This document shows, in pieces, positions 23,687-35,106 of a DNA stretch of 64,000 bases. The DNA lies in assembly GCA_015847255.1 (NCBI GenBank), contig JADLZK010000383.1:186001-250000 (forward strand). The letters are read 5' to 3'. Positions within the stretch are counted from its first letter, which is position 1, and each line of letters opens with the position of its first letter. Made by a program: the position numbers and the translations under genes. The notes under the pieces were generated by a model that worked only from the letters and a program-made list of their open reading frames with translations, was not told where the DNA came from and did not search any database. Source of the stretch: Hyparrhenia diplandra. Its lineage: Eukaryota > Streptophyta > Magnoliopsida > Poales > Poaceae.

Positions 23687-23940
23687 TACAAGCTAGATAA
23701 ACAGGCTAACCAATTCAAATTACACAAATTCAAGAAAGGAGAAACTTGCATTACGCCATGGTAATTAGATGAAGCATCACAAAAAAAAAGCTCACAGTAG
23801 TAAAATTCAGTAACAGTCAACTACATATGCAGTCATGTACCTCTTGTCTCAATAAATATATTTGCTTTATGAAGGGAAAGAAGCTGCCAAACTAAGATTG
23901 CATACAGCTGCAATGATGCTGCAGCAATACAACTAGTTTA

Positions 23941-24160
23941 GGGCACTCACAATGCATACCTACCATAGAGTCTAAAAACTATTTATTATCTCAGTCTTCG
24001 TGGACTTAGAGTCTAAATAAGACTTGAAGTCTTGGTTTTTTTTCTCCTTCTATCTTCCATAAATATATTGCCACAACAACGCCACATCAGCAAAGTGTAA
24101 TAAATATAAAGCTAATAAATAAGCTTAAACTCTATGGTAGAGTACGCATTGTGAGTGGCC
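23941..24160. mobile_element. Tourist MITE, 220 bp, TTA duplication
   Basis: The terminal inverted repeats are long: GGGCACTCACAATGCATACC on the left, and GGCCACTCACAATGCGTACT in reverse complement on the right, continuing through CTACCATAGAGT. TTA flanks both ends (23938-23940, 24161-24163). The same family supplies the outer shell of the nested array at 59538-62728. Confidence 0.95.
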
Positions 24161-25875
24161 TTAGGAGCTAAGCCGTTACTCCATAGCAGATGGATTGACA
24201 GAACTTTAGTACATGTACATAAAACTGAAAGTTCAGGTTATAAGCAACAGGTCTACAGGATCAATTCCAATGTTTGTATCGCTGGCATGCATCGCCAATT
24301 CCAGAACACCACCAAATTGCAAGACCATTGTATCAAGAATATCTCATGGAGTCATGGTAACAGTACTACAAATTAGCAAGTCCTACGGTCCTGGAGATCA
24401 GCAGCGTAGCAAATCCTATAGTCCTAAAGTCTTGGAGACCAGCAGCCTAGACAAATTAGCAACATCTGATCTGACGAAACCAGATGTTGTATTAGCAGTC
24501 TAGCATCTAATATCATGAATGAAGTAAAATCATGTCAGACAAGAATTAAGAAAGGAGATGGAATAATGGAAAAATCTAGAGCTAGTACAGGAGGGAAAGA
24601 ACCATGATTCCTGGCTCCAACGTAGATTGGTTGAGCAACTAATACGCTCATTTCCCCCTGCGTCTCATAGTTTCAGTGGTTACTAGCTGGCTCTGTTCGC
24701 TCACAAAAACTAGCAGTGCTCTGCATCAGTTGCTAGCACGACAACAGAAACTAATTTGAGCCTGCTGACTGTAATATGAACTCTGTCAACAGGAATCTGA
24801 AAGTTAATCTCAGTGTATGGCAATTCGTCATTAATTAGTTATTACGCATAGTGTTGCCATTGGCAGCGCTATGTGTAGTGTATCTCTTGCCCAGCGTTAA
24901 GGTCCCTTTGGAACAAAAACCCAAACTCTAGAATGGATCTTGTAGTTAGGCCTTTCTCATATGACAAGAGCAAGAGTTAGTCGTACAATGAGTTTAAGCA
25001 TTGGGTGCCTTCTTTGCTAAATCTTCTTGAAATGAAAGTTGAGGATCAGGTAGGGTGATGCTAATCCACTTCGTTAAGCGAACCATGCCTCTATTAGACT
25101 GGCCCACAGTGTGTGTTTTTACGGTGCTGAAACAGGTGAGAGAGAGTTTCGGCATCGGTGCTAAACATTGTAGGCGATGCATGTAGAATCACCGATCCCT
25201 AAAACTCTCTCTTTCACCGAGCGGCGTGTGGCGTGGATAGAAGCTCGTGGACCCCGCCCACGAGGACGAGCCGTGGAGCCTCCGCCGCAAGCTGAGGTTG
25301 CCGGTGGTAGAGGCCGATGGGTGCAGCTCTGTCTCCAAGTTCGTGGCCCCGGGATGGCGCTTCCCATCGACACCGGGCGCATTGCGAGTCTCCAGGAACA
25401 ACTCCTTCGGGCGCCCCATCGATCTAAGATGGATGCCTAGGACCACAAAGAAAAGAAGTTTAACGTGAGGACAATGGTTAGAAAGGAGATGGCGGTGGAG
25501 GTGGGGGCAAGCTCGGCGAGGGATGGTCGGGAGTGACAGGAAGTCGAGATTGGCGGGGGAGATGACAGTCGCTCGAAAGAAGTGATTGGGGATGGGAGCT
25601 AGAATCAGGGCAAAAACATTTTGATGAATCAGTAGATCAGAGAAGAACAACTGAGTTAGCGGAGAAAAACAAGGAATCGATGATAGGAGCGAAGAGATTG
25701 ATCGAAAAGAAGAAGGTAGTGAGTTGCCACAGAGGCCACAAAGCCGGCTGATTTTTTTAGAATGGAAGGAGGGAGTGAGCACCGGTGCCCACGTGGCTAT
25801 CCAAAGTGTTGAGGCCTCGGTGCTCTGTGTCGCCGCTGAATTGTTTTGAGCACCGGGGCGACGCTGTGGCAATCT
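24161..25875. other. Intergenic; possible CACTA-like segment with GCACCGGTGC motifs
   Basis: Between about 25130 and 25870 the motif GCACCGG or GCATCGG recurs (for example CATCGGTGCT near 25153, AGCACCGGTGC near 25777, GAGCACCGGGGCG near 25849), and the right edge reads TCTCACTAGTG, consistent with a CACTA terminus. I could not find a matching left terminus with a 3-bp duplication. The 240-residue minus-strand ORF at 25189-25911 has no recognisable domain and its length probably reflects composition. Confidence 0.35.
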
Positions 25876-26095
25876 CACTAGTGCGGGGCGGGTTGTTCCC
25901 CGGTTTTCCAATCGGGATTGCTAATGTAGGACTAAAGCCCCTCTAGTCATAGGCACTAGAATTAGGATTGAATGGGGACTTCTAGTCTTGATTGGTTATA
26001 CCAACCGGAACTAAAGTGTGCTCTAACCGGACAGTAGGGCTGCCACACATTACACCTCCGGCCCTTGGTTGGTTATACCAAACGGGGACTGGATG
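25876..26095 (+). mobile_element. CACTA-type terminal fragment
   Basis: The segment opens CACTAGTGCGGGGCGGGTTG and then repeats, in both orientations, motifs such as GGTTATACCAACCGGAAC and GGTTATACCAAACGGGGAC plus GGACTAAAG. This is the subterminal pattern of a widespread grass CACTA group. The opposite end is not visible, so I regard it as truncated. Confidence 0.45.
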
Positions 26096-27779
26096 TCTTT
26101 TTTTCTTTTCTTTTACGGCCTCTTTGCATTGAATATTGTACATGCATATTAAGAGTGTAACTCATTAAGAACGTATATATTGCAATGATCATCGGCTCCA
26201 ATTCATCAAGTTTCTATGAAACACGATAATTTAAACCGGTCATTGTTAGATATAATATGGTTTAAGCCATGTTATGTTTAATTATATCAAATAATTCTAG
26301 GACCCGAATTTAATTAAGTACGGTTTCACATCGTATTGACTTTTAATGCTTGTGCACTTGGCTTGTGGCCTGACGTGCGGCGGTTGGCTATTCTTGGCCA
26401 CTTCGATGAATGGTGGAGTGAGAGTTACATGTGCATGCATTGGATGTATTTTGTCTCTTGGCTTTCTTTCTTCCATTGGCTGGCATGCAACGATGACCCT
26501 TGGTCTTATGGCTCCCGAGTCCCCATCCATCCACAAGTATTAAAAGGAAACTCTTCCGAAAATCCTGTTGCACTTCGATCATTCCCGTCCCGACGGCAGC
26601 GAGCACTGGGTTTGGGAGAGTAGACCTCTGGAACAGGCGCCGGCTTCGCGTCCACCTGCTCGGGTGGAGGCCGTCCGTAGTGTTTTTGGGGAGTGTCCGA
26701 CGGCGGACACGACTACTCGCTTCGTGTGTTTCTTCTCGGCAACAGCAACGACGTGGTGGGCTTCTTCCTCGTGAGTTGATCTGCACGGCGTCATTCCTGC
26801 ACTGCATCGAGTGTATCGACGACATCAACAGCCATCATGAGTGGAATTGGATCATCATCAGCTGGGTATGATCTTCTTGCTGTTTTATTAATGTCCATAG
26901 TAGCCACGTTATTTTCTATGGCACACATGAATTTTGCTATGATCATATCTCGGGTAATCATGCCATGTTTTGTCATATTGCTGTTTGCGTACAGTAGTAT
27001 ATCCTCGTTGATTATCATGTCAGTTTCATATATGCAACTTCTCTCTGTCATCATGTTTCACATTATCTTTTTATTCTTGGATCAATTTATGGATTAAATT
27101 ATCATTGAAATTGCCTATATTTCTAACAGTCATTACACACTAGATCGATGTCCAAGTTTGTTCAATGCTCCATGTTTGTGGGCCGAAATAGAGTTTTTAT
27201 TAGATTTAAGATTGGGAAAACGATTTTAGCGTGTACAGCTTGTACCAAATACAATCACCACTTCTCCATACAAAGTTACAAACTGTTTTTTCTGCACCAA
27301 AATAAAAAAAAAGTTGTCCATACAAACTAAAGAAAATATAGCAACCCATTAGACTAGCCACAATTGGGCTGAAATGTCGTCATTGAAACCCTCTTTTTCA
27401 AATTCAAGCAGCAATAAGGCTCAACCTTGAAAAAGTTGTACTTTATTTACACAACTTTGGATATGAAAGTGATTAGTATATGACAATTGTAGCTCTGACG
27501 AGGTATACAACTTTCTAGTTTTGAGTCTTTTTTATTTGAGATCGTTAAGATGATTTTACTAAAGTACATGTATCCACATTTACGGTCGCCTGGACTAAGC
27601 TCAAAAACCAGGCAACGGTGTCGTTGCAGCCAACAACGACTGAGCTCACTGCCCGCTCGCCCGGCTACAGCGCATGGGATTCAACAGCTACGGGCGCACA
27701 TGCGCATGGCGTAGGATCGTGCGATTCTTGGATGCACATACTCTCTCTATATTTGTCCTTTCATAGAAAATAATTGTTT
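26096..27779. other. Intergenic; unsupported ORFs only
   Basis: A TATTAAAAGG site near 26539 is followed by a moderately GC-rich stretch and an ATG at 26837 opening an 86-residue hydrophobic ORF starting MSGIGSSSAGYDLLAVLL. The leader and start could be a relic, but the remainder is low-complexity hydrophobic and matches nothing I know. I do not call a gene. Confidence 0.4.
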
Positions 27780-27900
27780 CTTGTAATTTATCACTTGTGA
27801 TTTGTGATTTGTCACTTGTGATTTACAATTTGTCACTTGTGATGTGTGATTTTTGTGAGCCGTGATTTGTAATTTTGTGATATGTGATTTGTCACTTGTT
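27780..27900. repeat. Degenerate ~12-14-bp repeat, GTGATTTGTCACTT
   Basis: About eight imperfect copies of TTGTGATTTGTCACTT-like units are strung together, with GTGATTTGTCACTTGTGATT at the core. Each unit contains a small inverted repeat (GTGAT/ATCAC-like through TCACTTGTGA), so the array could form small hairpins. It lies in a non-coding stretch. Confidence 0.75.
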
Positions 27901-28467
27901 GGCATTGAATACAGATTTAATGGTGGAAATCCGTGGTTATAGATAAAAATTTAGGCACTTGGGATATAGCAACTCCCATGTTTATCTGTTACTTTTCTAA
28001 GTTGACAAATTTGGGCATGTTAATGATCTCAAATGAGAAAGCACTTGAAATCTAGGGCTGCAATTTCCGATGTCTTATGTAAACGATACGAGGTTTGTAA
28101 CACTGTGTATTACCGCTGACCAGCCACGGAGCCAGCATCCGGTAATCAAAGTTAATTATTGTAGCAAAACAAAAAATCACCATTAAATCTTCCCGGCAAA
28201 TCAACATCTCCATTGTTTCAGCCCTCCTAAAATTATTTCAGGCTTGCGTCACTGCCGCTGACATATGGGTCCCATCTGTTAGATCCACGTAAGTAGACGC
28301 TAAGTTAGCATACATGTTAATTAGGTACAGGTCGGATAAACGTTCGTTTAGACTTCACAGAAAAAAAAATGCATTTATGAGACTTTGAGTTACATGATCA
28401 CACCTACAAATAATTTGAGAGACCTTTATAAATCTTATTAACTCACTGAACAACAACAGCATCTGAG
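27901..28467. other. Intergenic 3' flank of DUF4408/DUF761 gene
   Basis: AT-rich sequence with no supported gene, no tRNA and no identifiable transposon ends. The part next to 28467 is presumably 3' UTR of the minus-strand gene. Confidence 0.4.
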
Positions 28468-29219
28468 CTACCGGCTTGCTGGTGCACCTGAGCTGTTGCT
28501 GAGCGTGTTGGTGTGGCGGCTGAGCATGGAGTCAAGGCGTTGCAGCCTGAGCTCCTGCCGGAACTGCCGGATGAACTGCTCCGCGCGCGCGTTCAGCTCC
28601 GCCTTCCCTTCCACCGCGTAAACATGGTCGCGCCGGCGGTGCTTCCGTTTCACAAACTCTGCCACCGTCGCCAGCTCCTCCTTCGGCGGCTCTCACGCGC
28701 CGCGGTGACCACGGTCACCGCCGGAGCAGCTGGTGGTAGTGGTGGTGACGACGGTATCGGCTCCTGGGCATGGCGCCCCTCTCGGTCGAGCGCGCACGTC
28801 CCGTTCCCGTCGGAGCTCATGGACTTCACCTCCCCTGCTGCCGTTTCATTCTCTGCGTTCCCGGACACGGTCGAAATCGTCGCCATGGCCGCCGGTTCCG
28901 GCACGGCCAACTGGCGATGATCATCATGTGCCGCCCCGCTCGTCTGTTTAAGTTCCTCTGCTTCGGGCGATATGTAGTAGCAGAACTCTACGGAGGGGTG
29001 TTTGGCGAACGACCGGAGTCGATCGAGGACCATGGACGACGCGCTGCGGCAGAGCCACCGCCTGCGCGTCGACGACGCCTCATGGCCACCGTCGACGTCG
29101 CCGCCCTGCTGGGCGCGGGACCGGGACGTGAACGCGATTGCGGCGACGAGAACGTTCAACAACAGGAAGCACGCCACGCCGGGGCTCATGAGCCACCACG
29201 TCAAGTAGTCCAGTGCCAT
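28468..29219 (-). CDS. DUF4408/DUF761 membrane-anchored protein, copy A, frameshifted
   Basis: The N-terminus MALDYLTWWLMSPGVACFLL continues as a single membrane segment LLNVLVAAIAFTS, the DUF4408 signature. A basic serine-rich stretch follows, CRSASSMVLDRLRSF, then an acidic low-complexity middle. The C-terminus NARAEQFIRQFRQELRLQRL is the DUF761 motif. These plant proteins are small, often stress- or development-induced and functionally obscure. I prefer the start at 29217-29219, which aligns with copy B, over an upstream ATG at 29283. Near 28690-28694 a two-base AG duplication shifts the frame; undoing it restores EPPKEELATVAEFVKRKHRR and joins both halves. Copy B lies 4.7 kb away on the same strand. 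Confidence 0.82.
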
Positions 29220-29386
29220 GGACTGACCGATGAACAGCAGCTCGCTTGCTTGTTCTTCTCTTGCTGTGTTGCCACCGTCTCTCACTGTCCTTCACTTCAC
29301 CGGTTCACCTTCACCTTGGCTGTCTTGCACTTAGCTAATAGTATGACCGATCCGTTGCCCAGCAGCCTGCACGATTGACCATCACT

Positions 29387-29394
29387 TTATATAG
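29387..29394 (-). promoter_or_regulatory. TATA box of DUF4408/DUF761 copy A
   Basis: On the minus strand this reads TATATAAA, about 168 bases upstream of the preferred ATG (29219). That allows a 5' UTR of roughly 135 bases, normal for grasses. Confidence 0.6.
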
Positions 29395-29399
29395 CAGCA

Positions 29400-30311
29400 G
29401 TAGCAGGCCAGCTTGCACAGTTACACGGCTAGCTTTTTTCTGCTGCGATCCATCGCCACCTTTAAAAAAACGTGGAAATACTATGTGTGTTCCATTCCAT
29501 TCCCCATCTACGCGTAAAGCATTGGATGCCAAAACAAATAAAGTTGCATCGGATGCATCAGCGTCGCTTTTGTTGGTTTCTCGCGTATCTTTACCAGGTG
29601 CATTGCACGAGCAGTTGGTGTAAGTGAATTCTGTGACATTCTTTTAGCGGCAGCTGCAGCCTGCAAGAAGATTCCTCGATGGATTATACAATGGTTCAGC
29701 CTGCGTGTTCACTGTCTTTTACTGCTTTGGATGGTTATAAAACATGACTAGTCACCCGATCTGATCCATGTCTAAACTAAATATTGCAGTGGCCCTGTTG
29801 CGCTACCCGCGGTCTTTGTTTGTTTGCCATTTTGCCATGTTCACTACACGTAGATACCCATGGGCATGATATTTTTGTGGTAGTTTCCCGGTACTTAATT
29901 TTGTAAATTACCTCTGTTGATTGGAGTATTTTATTGTTGACCTGATCGAGGAATGTAGTTAGTAGATCACACTGTTGTAATGATTCCGAAAGGAAGTTCC
30001 AAAATAGCTAGGCCAATGAACTTCTTCTATCACATGCCATTCTAAACACAAAATAGGACAATCAGTATCACACAAAATTGGGCTTGGTCCAACCATAGAT
30101 CAGATAAATTTCAAGGTCACTAATAAATGGCTCAAAACTTTGATTTTAAGATACCTTGGATTGTTATTTCCTTGTTTGTAATAATGAACAGCTTATATGC
30201 ATTAATGGATAATGAGGCTGATATATTAATATATTTTTTAAAAAAATGTTTATGCAAATAAAATATTAATTCGATCTAGAAAAAATTAATGAGATTGACT
30301 TAACTTAAATA
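29400..30311. other. Intergenic; nothing recognised
   Basis: AT-rich sequence upstream of copy A with short ORFs only. No repeats or transposon termini stood out. Confidence 0.4.
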
Positions 30312-30527
30312 CTCCTCCGGGCTGGTATTAGAAGTCGTTTTTGGACAAGATTTTGGTCAAACATCGGAATATAAATCATCAATAACTTTTAAGTTCTTGA
30401 GTTTGTAAATGTAAAAATTATATGAGTAGATTTGTCTTAAAAAAATACTTTGATAAAAGTATACATATATCACATCTCCGTAAATATTTTTATAATAATA
30501 AGAGGTCAAAGTTGTGTTTTGGAGACC

Positions 30528-32004
30528 GGGTTGCCGGGGATGAAAATAATCGCCCATGGATAAAGTAAGCCCGAGAAGGATGGTACGGCCCAAAGGCCCA
30601 AAAAAGGAGGACTGGTGGGAAGACGACGCCGGGCCTTACAACCCAAGACGATATCTTCGGGCTAGGAGATAGCCGGAAGGGCGAAGACCGGCCTCCGCCG
30701 CCGGATCTACAAGCTCGGAGGAATTGACATGTGGGACACCTTTCCGCCCAACAAGAGGCCCAAAGTAACCCATCTCCAAATACTCATCTAACGGCCCAAC
30801 TCACCAAAAATCACCCCCAGCCAGGCCAAGAGGGTCCAGGGTGACGTCTAGACGTTCTAAAAATAGTACCGTTGGGACCATCAAGAGTATGGAGAAGAGG
30901 GACCAGAAAAAACAATCTACGTAACAGGCTTGCTATTGACCCATCGATATATGGCCTGAATCGGCCCATAATGGGACAATACCAGCCCACAAAGGCCTGC
31001 TCGCACCACAACCTGCTCCTAACCCGAGGATCGGAGAACCCCAGGGGCCTAGTTCCGCCTCGCACAAGGGCAGTAGTCTCTGTCTCGCCCGAGGATCAGG
31101 ACTCCCGGGCAAGGCTTCTCCGCCCGCCCGAGGGTAGGGGCGCCGAACTGCCGATCTCTTCTCTCCCTCGGAGCATATAGCCTCGGGGCGCGCCTTTGGG
31201 AATACATTTGGGTAGTGGGGGCAGCCGCGATTTAATGCCCCCGCTTCATCGCCCCACGGTGATTGTGGCAATCGATTGCCTCGCCGATTCACCCGCCCGC
31301 TATCTCCTCGCATCCCACATTGATGGGACGTAAAGGGAGCGGTTACCTCACACGCCACCATGCACAGAAAACACGACTGCACTATTCATTTGCTTAACGA
31401 CTTCATCTCCTCGACACATGTCCAAGGACCCTCGGGACATCGACACCACACCACGACGCCACCCAGACAAGCCAAGATCCATGCTGGGATCAGGGGATCC
31501 CCATTGGGTCCTCGGGAGACCCCCCCCCCCTTCGGGTGACGCACGACGCTTGAGAAGATGCGGGGGACGCGCGCGCGTCCTCACTAGGGCACTCCCTCCA
31601 GGGAACCCGAGGTCCGGGCTCGGGCATGATACGCCCACGGCCCCGGACGATAGACACCTTAGCGTTTGTACACGACACGTATTGTACACATTATCTCTCC
31701 TTTGCACTATAAAAAGGAGGGTAATACCACAGAGAAACGGATCAACACTTCTTGGTCTTCATACTTAGCCATCTCATCCCGGGATCGAAGTTATCCTTCA
31801 TTCCCAAAACCGCTTGTAACCGCGCTGGTTCCCGTGCACATTTGGTGCGAGGTAATACGAAATGTCTCAACCGGCTGGACGTAGGGCCCCATGGCCTGAA
31901 CGGGGATAAACTCTTCGTCTCCCAGCTCGCACACGCCATCGGGCGGGAGCGCACGTACAATAAATTATTGCCGGTGCTTGGGATACCCCGGTTCTCAAAC
32001 ACCG
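30528..32004 (+). mobile_element. Gypsy-type solo LTR inside the Stowaway (boundaries approximate)
   Basis: The unit begins near GTTGCCGGGGATGAAAATAA and ends near ACCCCGGTTCTCAAAC. Its downstream part has the order of a plant LTR: GC-rich U3, a TATA box at 31708-31715, a leader about 290 bases long, and a terminal segment with GGACGTAGGGCCCC and a GAACGGGGATAAACTCTTCG phrase seen in grass Gypsy LTRs. No internal coding region or second LTR is present. ACCGG/ACCGA on the two sides may be the 5-bp duplication but is not exact, so ends are given to within about ten bases. Confidence 0.65.
31708..31715 (+). promoter_or_regulatory. LTR TATA box
   Basis: TATAAAAA in the context TTTGCACTATAAAAAGGAGG, followed about 30 bases on by GGTAATACCACAGAG, a plausible transcription start region. 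It fixes the orientation of the solo LTR as plus. Confidence 0.6.
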
Positions 32005-32064
32005 ATAGTGTCGCTGTCCTAAACGACTTCTAATACCATCCCGGAGGGAGTAGATGGTTTATGA

Positions 32065-32400
32065 GGCCAATCTCAATGGAGTTTCATGCACATTAAATGC
32101 GATGACACATCAAGATAAAAAGCTTTTTGTATGAAACTGGGAGAAGAGAGAATGAAAATGTTTCATCCCCACAAAACCATTGAGCGATGTTTCCAAAACA
32201 TAGGAAAGCGGGTGAAATCCCCATTGAGAGACTCTCATTGGTTTCATGGTGTGACTTCTTCATGCATGTTAAATTAGTGGTGGGGAAGAGAGAGAAAAGG
32301 GTGAGAGAGAAACTAGTAGGACCCAAGGCTAAAAATAACTTTATGAAACTGTGTAGTGAAATTATCCATTGAGAGAGAGACTCGTTTCATGATAAGTTTC
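32065..32400. mobile_element. Tourist-type MITE sequence, composite
   Basis: The region opens GGCCAATCTCAATGGAGTTT and repeatedly carries ATGAAACTG or TGAAATCCCCATTGAGAGA in both orientations, the same ends as the split MITE at 5577-8568. At least two overlapping copies seem joined near 32220. I could not assign unambiguous TTA duplications, so ends are approximate. Confidence 0.6.
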
Positions 32401-33103
32401 ACTCTTTGGAAACTGTGAGATGAAATCTGTTTTTTTATACATCTGTTTTATAAGCTTGTTGTGTTTATGAATTAAAGAAATGTGAAAGGCAAGCCCCATA
32501 TACATTCACACATGCACCGTGAGGTGAATGGGCTTGGCGATAAGATGAGTGACGTGGTGCCAACAAAGGTTTTGTAACTTCAAGTTCAAGGTGAGAAGAG
32601 ACGAGAGTGAGGGATGATGGACTCACCGAGAATGGAAGATTATATATATATATGATAGGCGGCCGGTGACACCACTACGCTATGTGCTTAACTAAAAACT
32701 TTAAACAGGTTTATTGTTTAGTAAATTTGATTTCTAAATTGAATTCAAGCAAGTTTTATTGTTTAGTAAATTTGATTTCTAGCTAATTTGAATTCAATAA
32801 AGTTTGTCTGAAAGTTTTTGACAATTATAGATATACATTAATCATATGAACTAGTGGCGACATTTTTTGCCTATATTGTAAGGAAGCCACAGCTATATAC
32901 AAAATCACATTTAAATTCAAATATCTGTTCTTCTTTTTAGATGAAAGGTGTTCGCCCAGCTTTATTGAAAGCTCAACGAGCACCATGATCAAATATCTGT
33001 TCTCACACTCTTGTGACGAGCAAACAAAATCAAATTAATACTCTACATATTGAGCAAACCAACCAAAACAATCTATATTGACCACCGATCACCGGGGATC
33101 GAG
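32401..33103. other. Intergenic between MITE and DUF761 copy B
   Basis: No gene is supported. GTTTATTGTTTAGTAAATTTGATTTCTA recurs at about 32706-32733 and 32757-32783, a local duplication. A phrase at 32938-32985 (GATGAAAGGTGTTCGCCCAG, then CTTTATTGAAAGCTCAACGA) resembles the antisense 3' end of grass LINEs and may be a tiny relic. Confidence 0.4.
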
Positions 33104-33914
33104 CTACTGCGCGGTGGGCGATGCGGCGCCAGCGCCACGGCGGAGCGTGCGGGTGTAGTTGATAATGGAGTTGAGGCGCTCCAGCTTGAGATCCTCCCGG
33201 AACCTCCGGATGAACGACTCTGCCCGCGCGTTCAGCGCCGCTTTCCCCTCCAGCGCCTCCTCCGTTTCCCGCCTGCACGCAGGTGCGCGCTGCCGCATGG
33301 CTGTTCCTGCTAACTTCTCATCCTGCAGGCTCTGATGGCTCTCAACGGCCGCCGCACTTGCCTCGTCGGCGGTGACAACGTCTGCTGCCGGTGGCGATTG
33401 CTGCTGGCCGTGACCATGCTGCAACACCAGACCTCTTCCGTGGCTGGCGAACATGTCTTGTCCCACTACCGCCTCTTCCGTGGCGATCTCGGACGATGCG
33501 CCGCCGTCTGCATCAGGAGCTGCTGCTACTGCCGCCGCAACAGGTGACCTCGCCGGTTCCGCGACGGCGGCGGCTGGTTGGTGCTGCTGCTCCAGCTCCT
33601 CTGCGTCCAGTTCCAGTTCAGGGGACGACGTCTGGATGTAGTACTCTTCCATTTCCACGGGGTCGACGGCGGCGTGGACGGAGGGAGAAGATGGAGAAGG
33701 AGCGGAGCCGGTCGAGGACCATGGACGACGCGCTGCGGCAGAGCCTCCGCGTGGACGCCGCCGCCGTGCCCGCGCGGCCACCTGCTTGGTGGTGGTGCCC
33801 GCGGGACGTGACCACGATGGCGCCGATGAGCACGTTGACGAAGAGGAAGAACGCCGCGCCGGGGCTGATCCAAGACGACAGCGGCCACCCGGACAAGTAC
33901 GTCTCCACTGCCAT
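33104..33914 (-). CDS. DUF4408/DUF761 membrane-anchored protein, copy B, frameshifted
   Basis: It starts MAVETYLSGWPLSSWISPGA with the membrane segment FFLFVNVLIGAIVVTS (DUF4408) and the shared RLCRSASSMVLDRLRSF block. It then needs a frame change between about 33720 and 33665 to reach PVEMEEYYIQTSSPE. The rest is alanine- and glutamine-rich with runs of AVAEPA and ends with NARAESFIRRFREDLKLERL, the DUF761 motif. The start at 33912-33914 matches copy A. Membrane topology, motif order and spacing equal copy A, so this is a tandem paralogue, and both copies carry a frameshift. Function is unknown. Confidence 0.8.
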
Positions 33915-33949
33915 TGATCGGTGACGACCGTGAGCACAGCTCGCCGCTG

Positions 33950-35065
33950 TGAGTTTTTTGAGCTTAGCTACTCTCAAGCGCTCTCTGCAATAAGCTGCAC
34001 TCTGGACAAGTGATGAGAGCAACATATATACTGCAATATATAGAGAGACCTAGTTGGTTGCTGTCGTTCGTGCTGTCAACATATAGTAAAAAACTAGAAA
34101 AGGCAAAATAAAGCATGTGCAAGCTTGTGGCATCGTGTGTTTGTGCTCATCTACGCGTCCAAAAGCCCTGGTTCAAGAAAGATGTATGGATACCGCAGCT
34201 AGCGTTGCTTTAGTAATATAAAATTTACTAGTACTTCCGCATCTCGTGCATGTGTAAATCGTGCAAGTGGGGTGGAACGGACGAACTGAGCTCCATTCTT
34301 TGCCCTAGTTTGCAGCTTGCAAAGAAGATTCGCCCCGAGAATAACAACAGCTAATTTAACCTGCTGCGTGTTGATTGTCATTTACTGGCTTTTGGGTGTG
34401 TTAGACGAAGCAATGGCTGGCATGCATGATACTTGTGTTCTCGACCTGTCTTTACCAAATTATTAGTGGATTCGTCGCAAGGAACCCTTTATTTTGTGTT
34501 GCTTTTTTTCTTTCTCTATTATATTTATATACCCATCATGCAAGTAAGTGTTGATGTAGTATATGCTTAGTCCCTAAGCATAAGAAGTATATATATAGAC
34601 CAGAAATGTGGTCACAATCTCCTTCTTTGTTGTTGGGGGTACACTGGCGTCACCTTGCTTTTTTTTCTTCATTATTTATTAGTAATATTTTGATCATTTC
34701 TATTCACTCGTATGAACGGTTAGACATTTAGGCAAATTGAGTCTATATATTAAATCTGAATCCTTTTAAAGTTGTTAATATTTTTTACAAACTTTGCTAA
34801 GCTGAGAAAGTTTAACCAGCACATACTGCATAGTGACACTTATTCTACCAAAGGAGTAGTGTATAGCTGCTTTACTTTAATTTAAAAGGAGTGTGGTGGT
34901 GACTTGTGTCTCGCAGACTGTGAACAGAGAACCTCATGAATGCACAAACATTATTTCTCTTTGCTGCCAGCGGGCAGGAACCATGTATATGCCCATGACA
35001 ATTGTTATGGAAGGTCGGATTAAAACTCGGTCCATATGTACGCTATGCATGTAGTAAGGTACCTC
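33950..35065. other. Intergenic; promoter side of DUF761 copy B
   Basis: The minus strand has TATATATTG-type sites around 34026-34045, about 115-130 bases above the copy B ATG, a plausible TATA region. Otherwise AT-rich DNA with no gene, up to the LINE target site at 35066. Confidence 0.4.
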
Positions 35066-35106
35066 AAGTGTAGACGAGAAGTACGTTTTTCGTTTTACTA
35101 GCAAAC

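Larger units (their letters stand above)
30312..32050. mobile_element. Stowaway MITE split by an LTR insertion
   Basis: The left end CTCCTCCGGGCTGGTATTAG and the reverse complement of the right end, CTCCCTCCGGGATGGTATTA, match almost throughout and continue into GAAGTCGTTT and GGACA. TA flanks both ends (30310-30311, 32051-32052). Only about 30312-30527 and 32005-32050 belong to the MITE. The middle is an LTR-type unit. Confidence 0.82.

Noticed and set aside
25189..25911. 240-residue minus-strand ORF
   Set aside because: No domain, and it overlaps transposon-like repeats and the CACTA-type terminus at 25876.
26837..27097. 86-residue hydrophobic ORF with a TATA-like site upstream
   Set aside because: Isoleucine/methionine/serine-rich stretch in AT-rich DNA without a known motif; no splice or family support.
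28513..29378. Plus-strand ORFs of 135-202 residues
   Set aside because: Antisense to DUF4408/DUF761 copy A; the minus-strand reading has clear family motifs.
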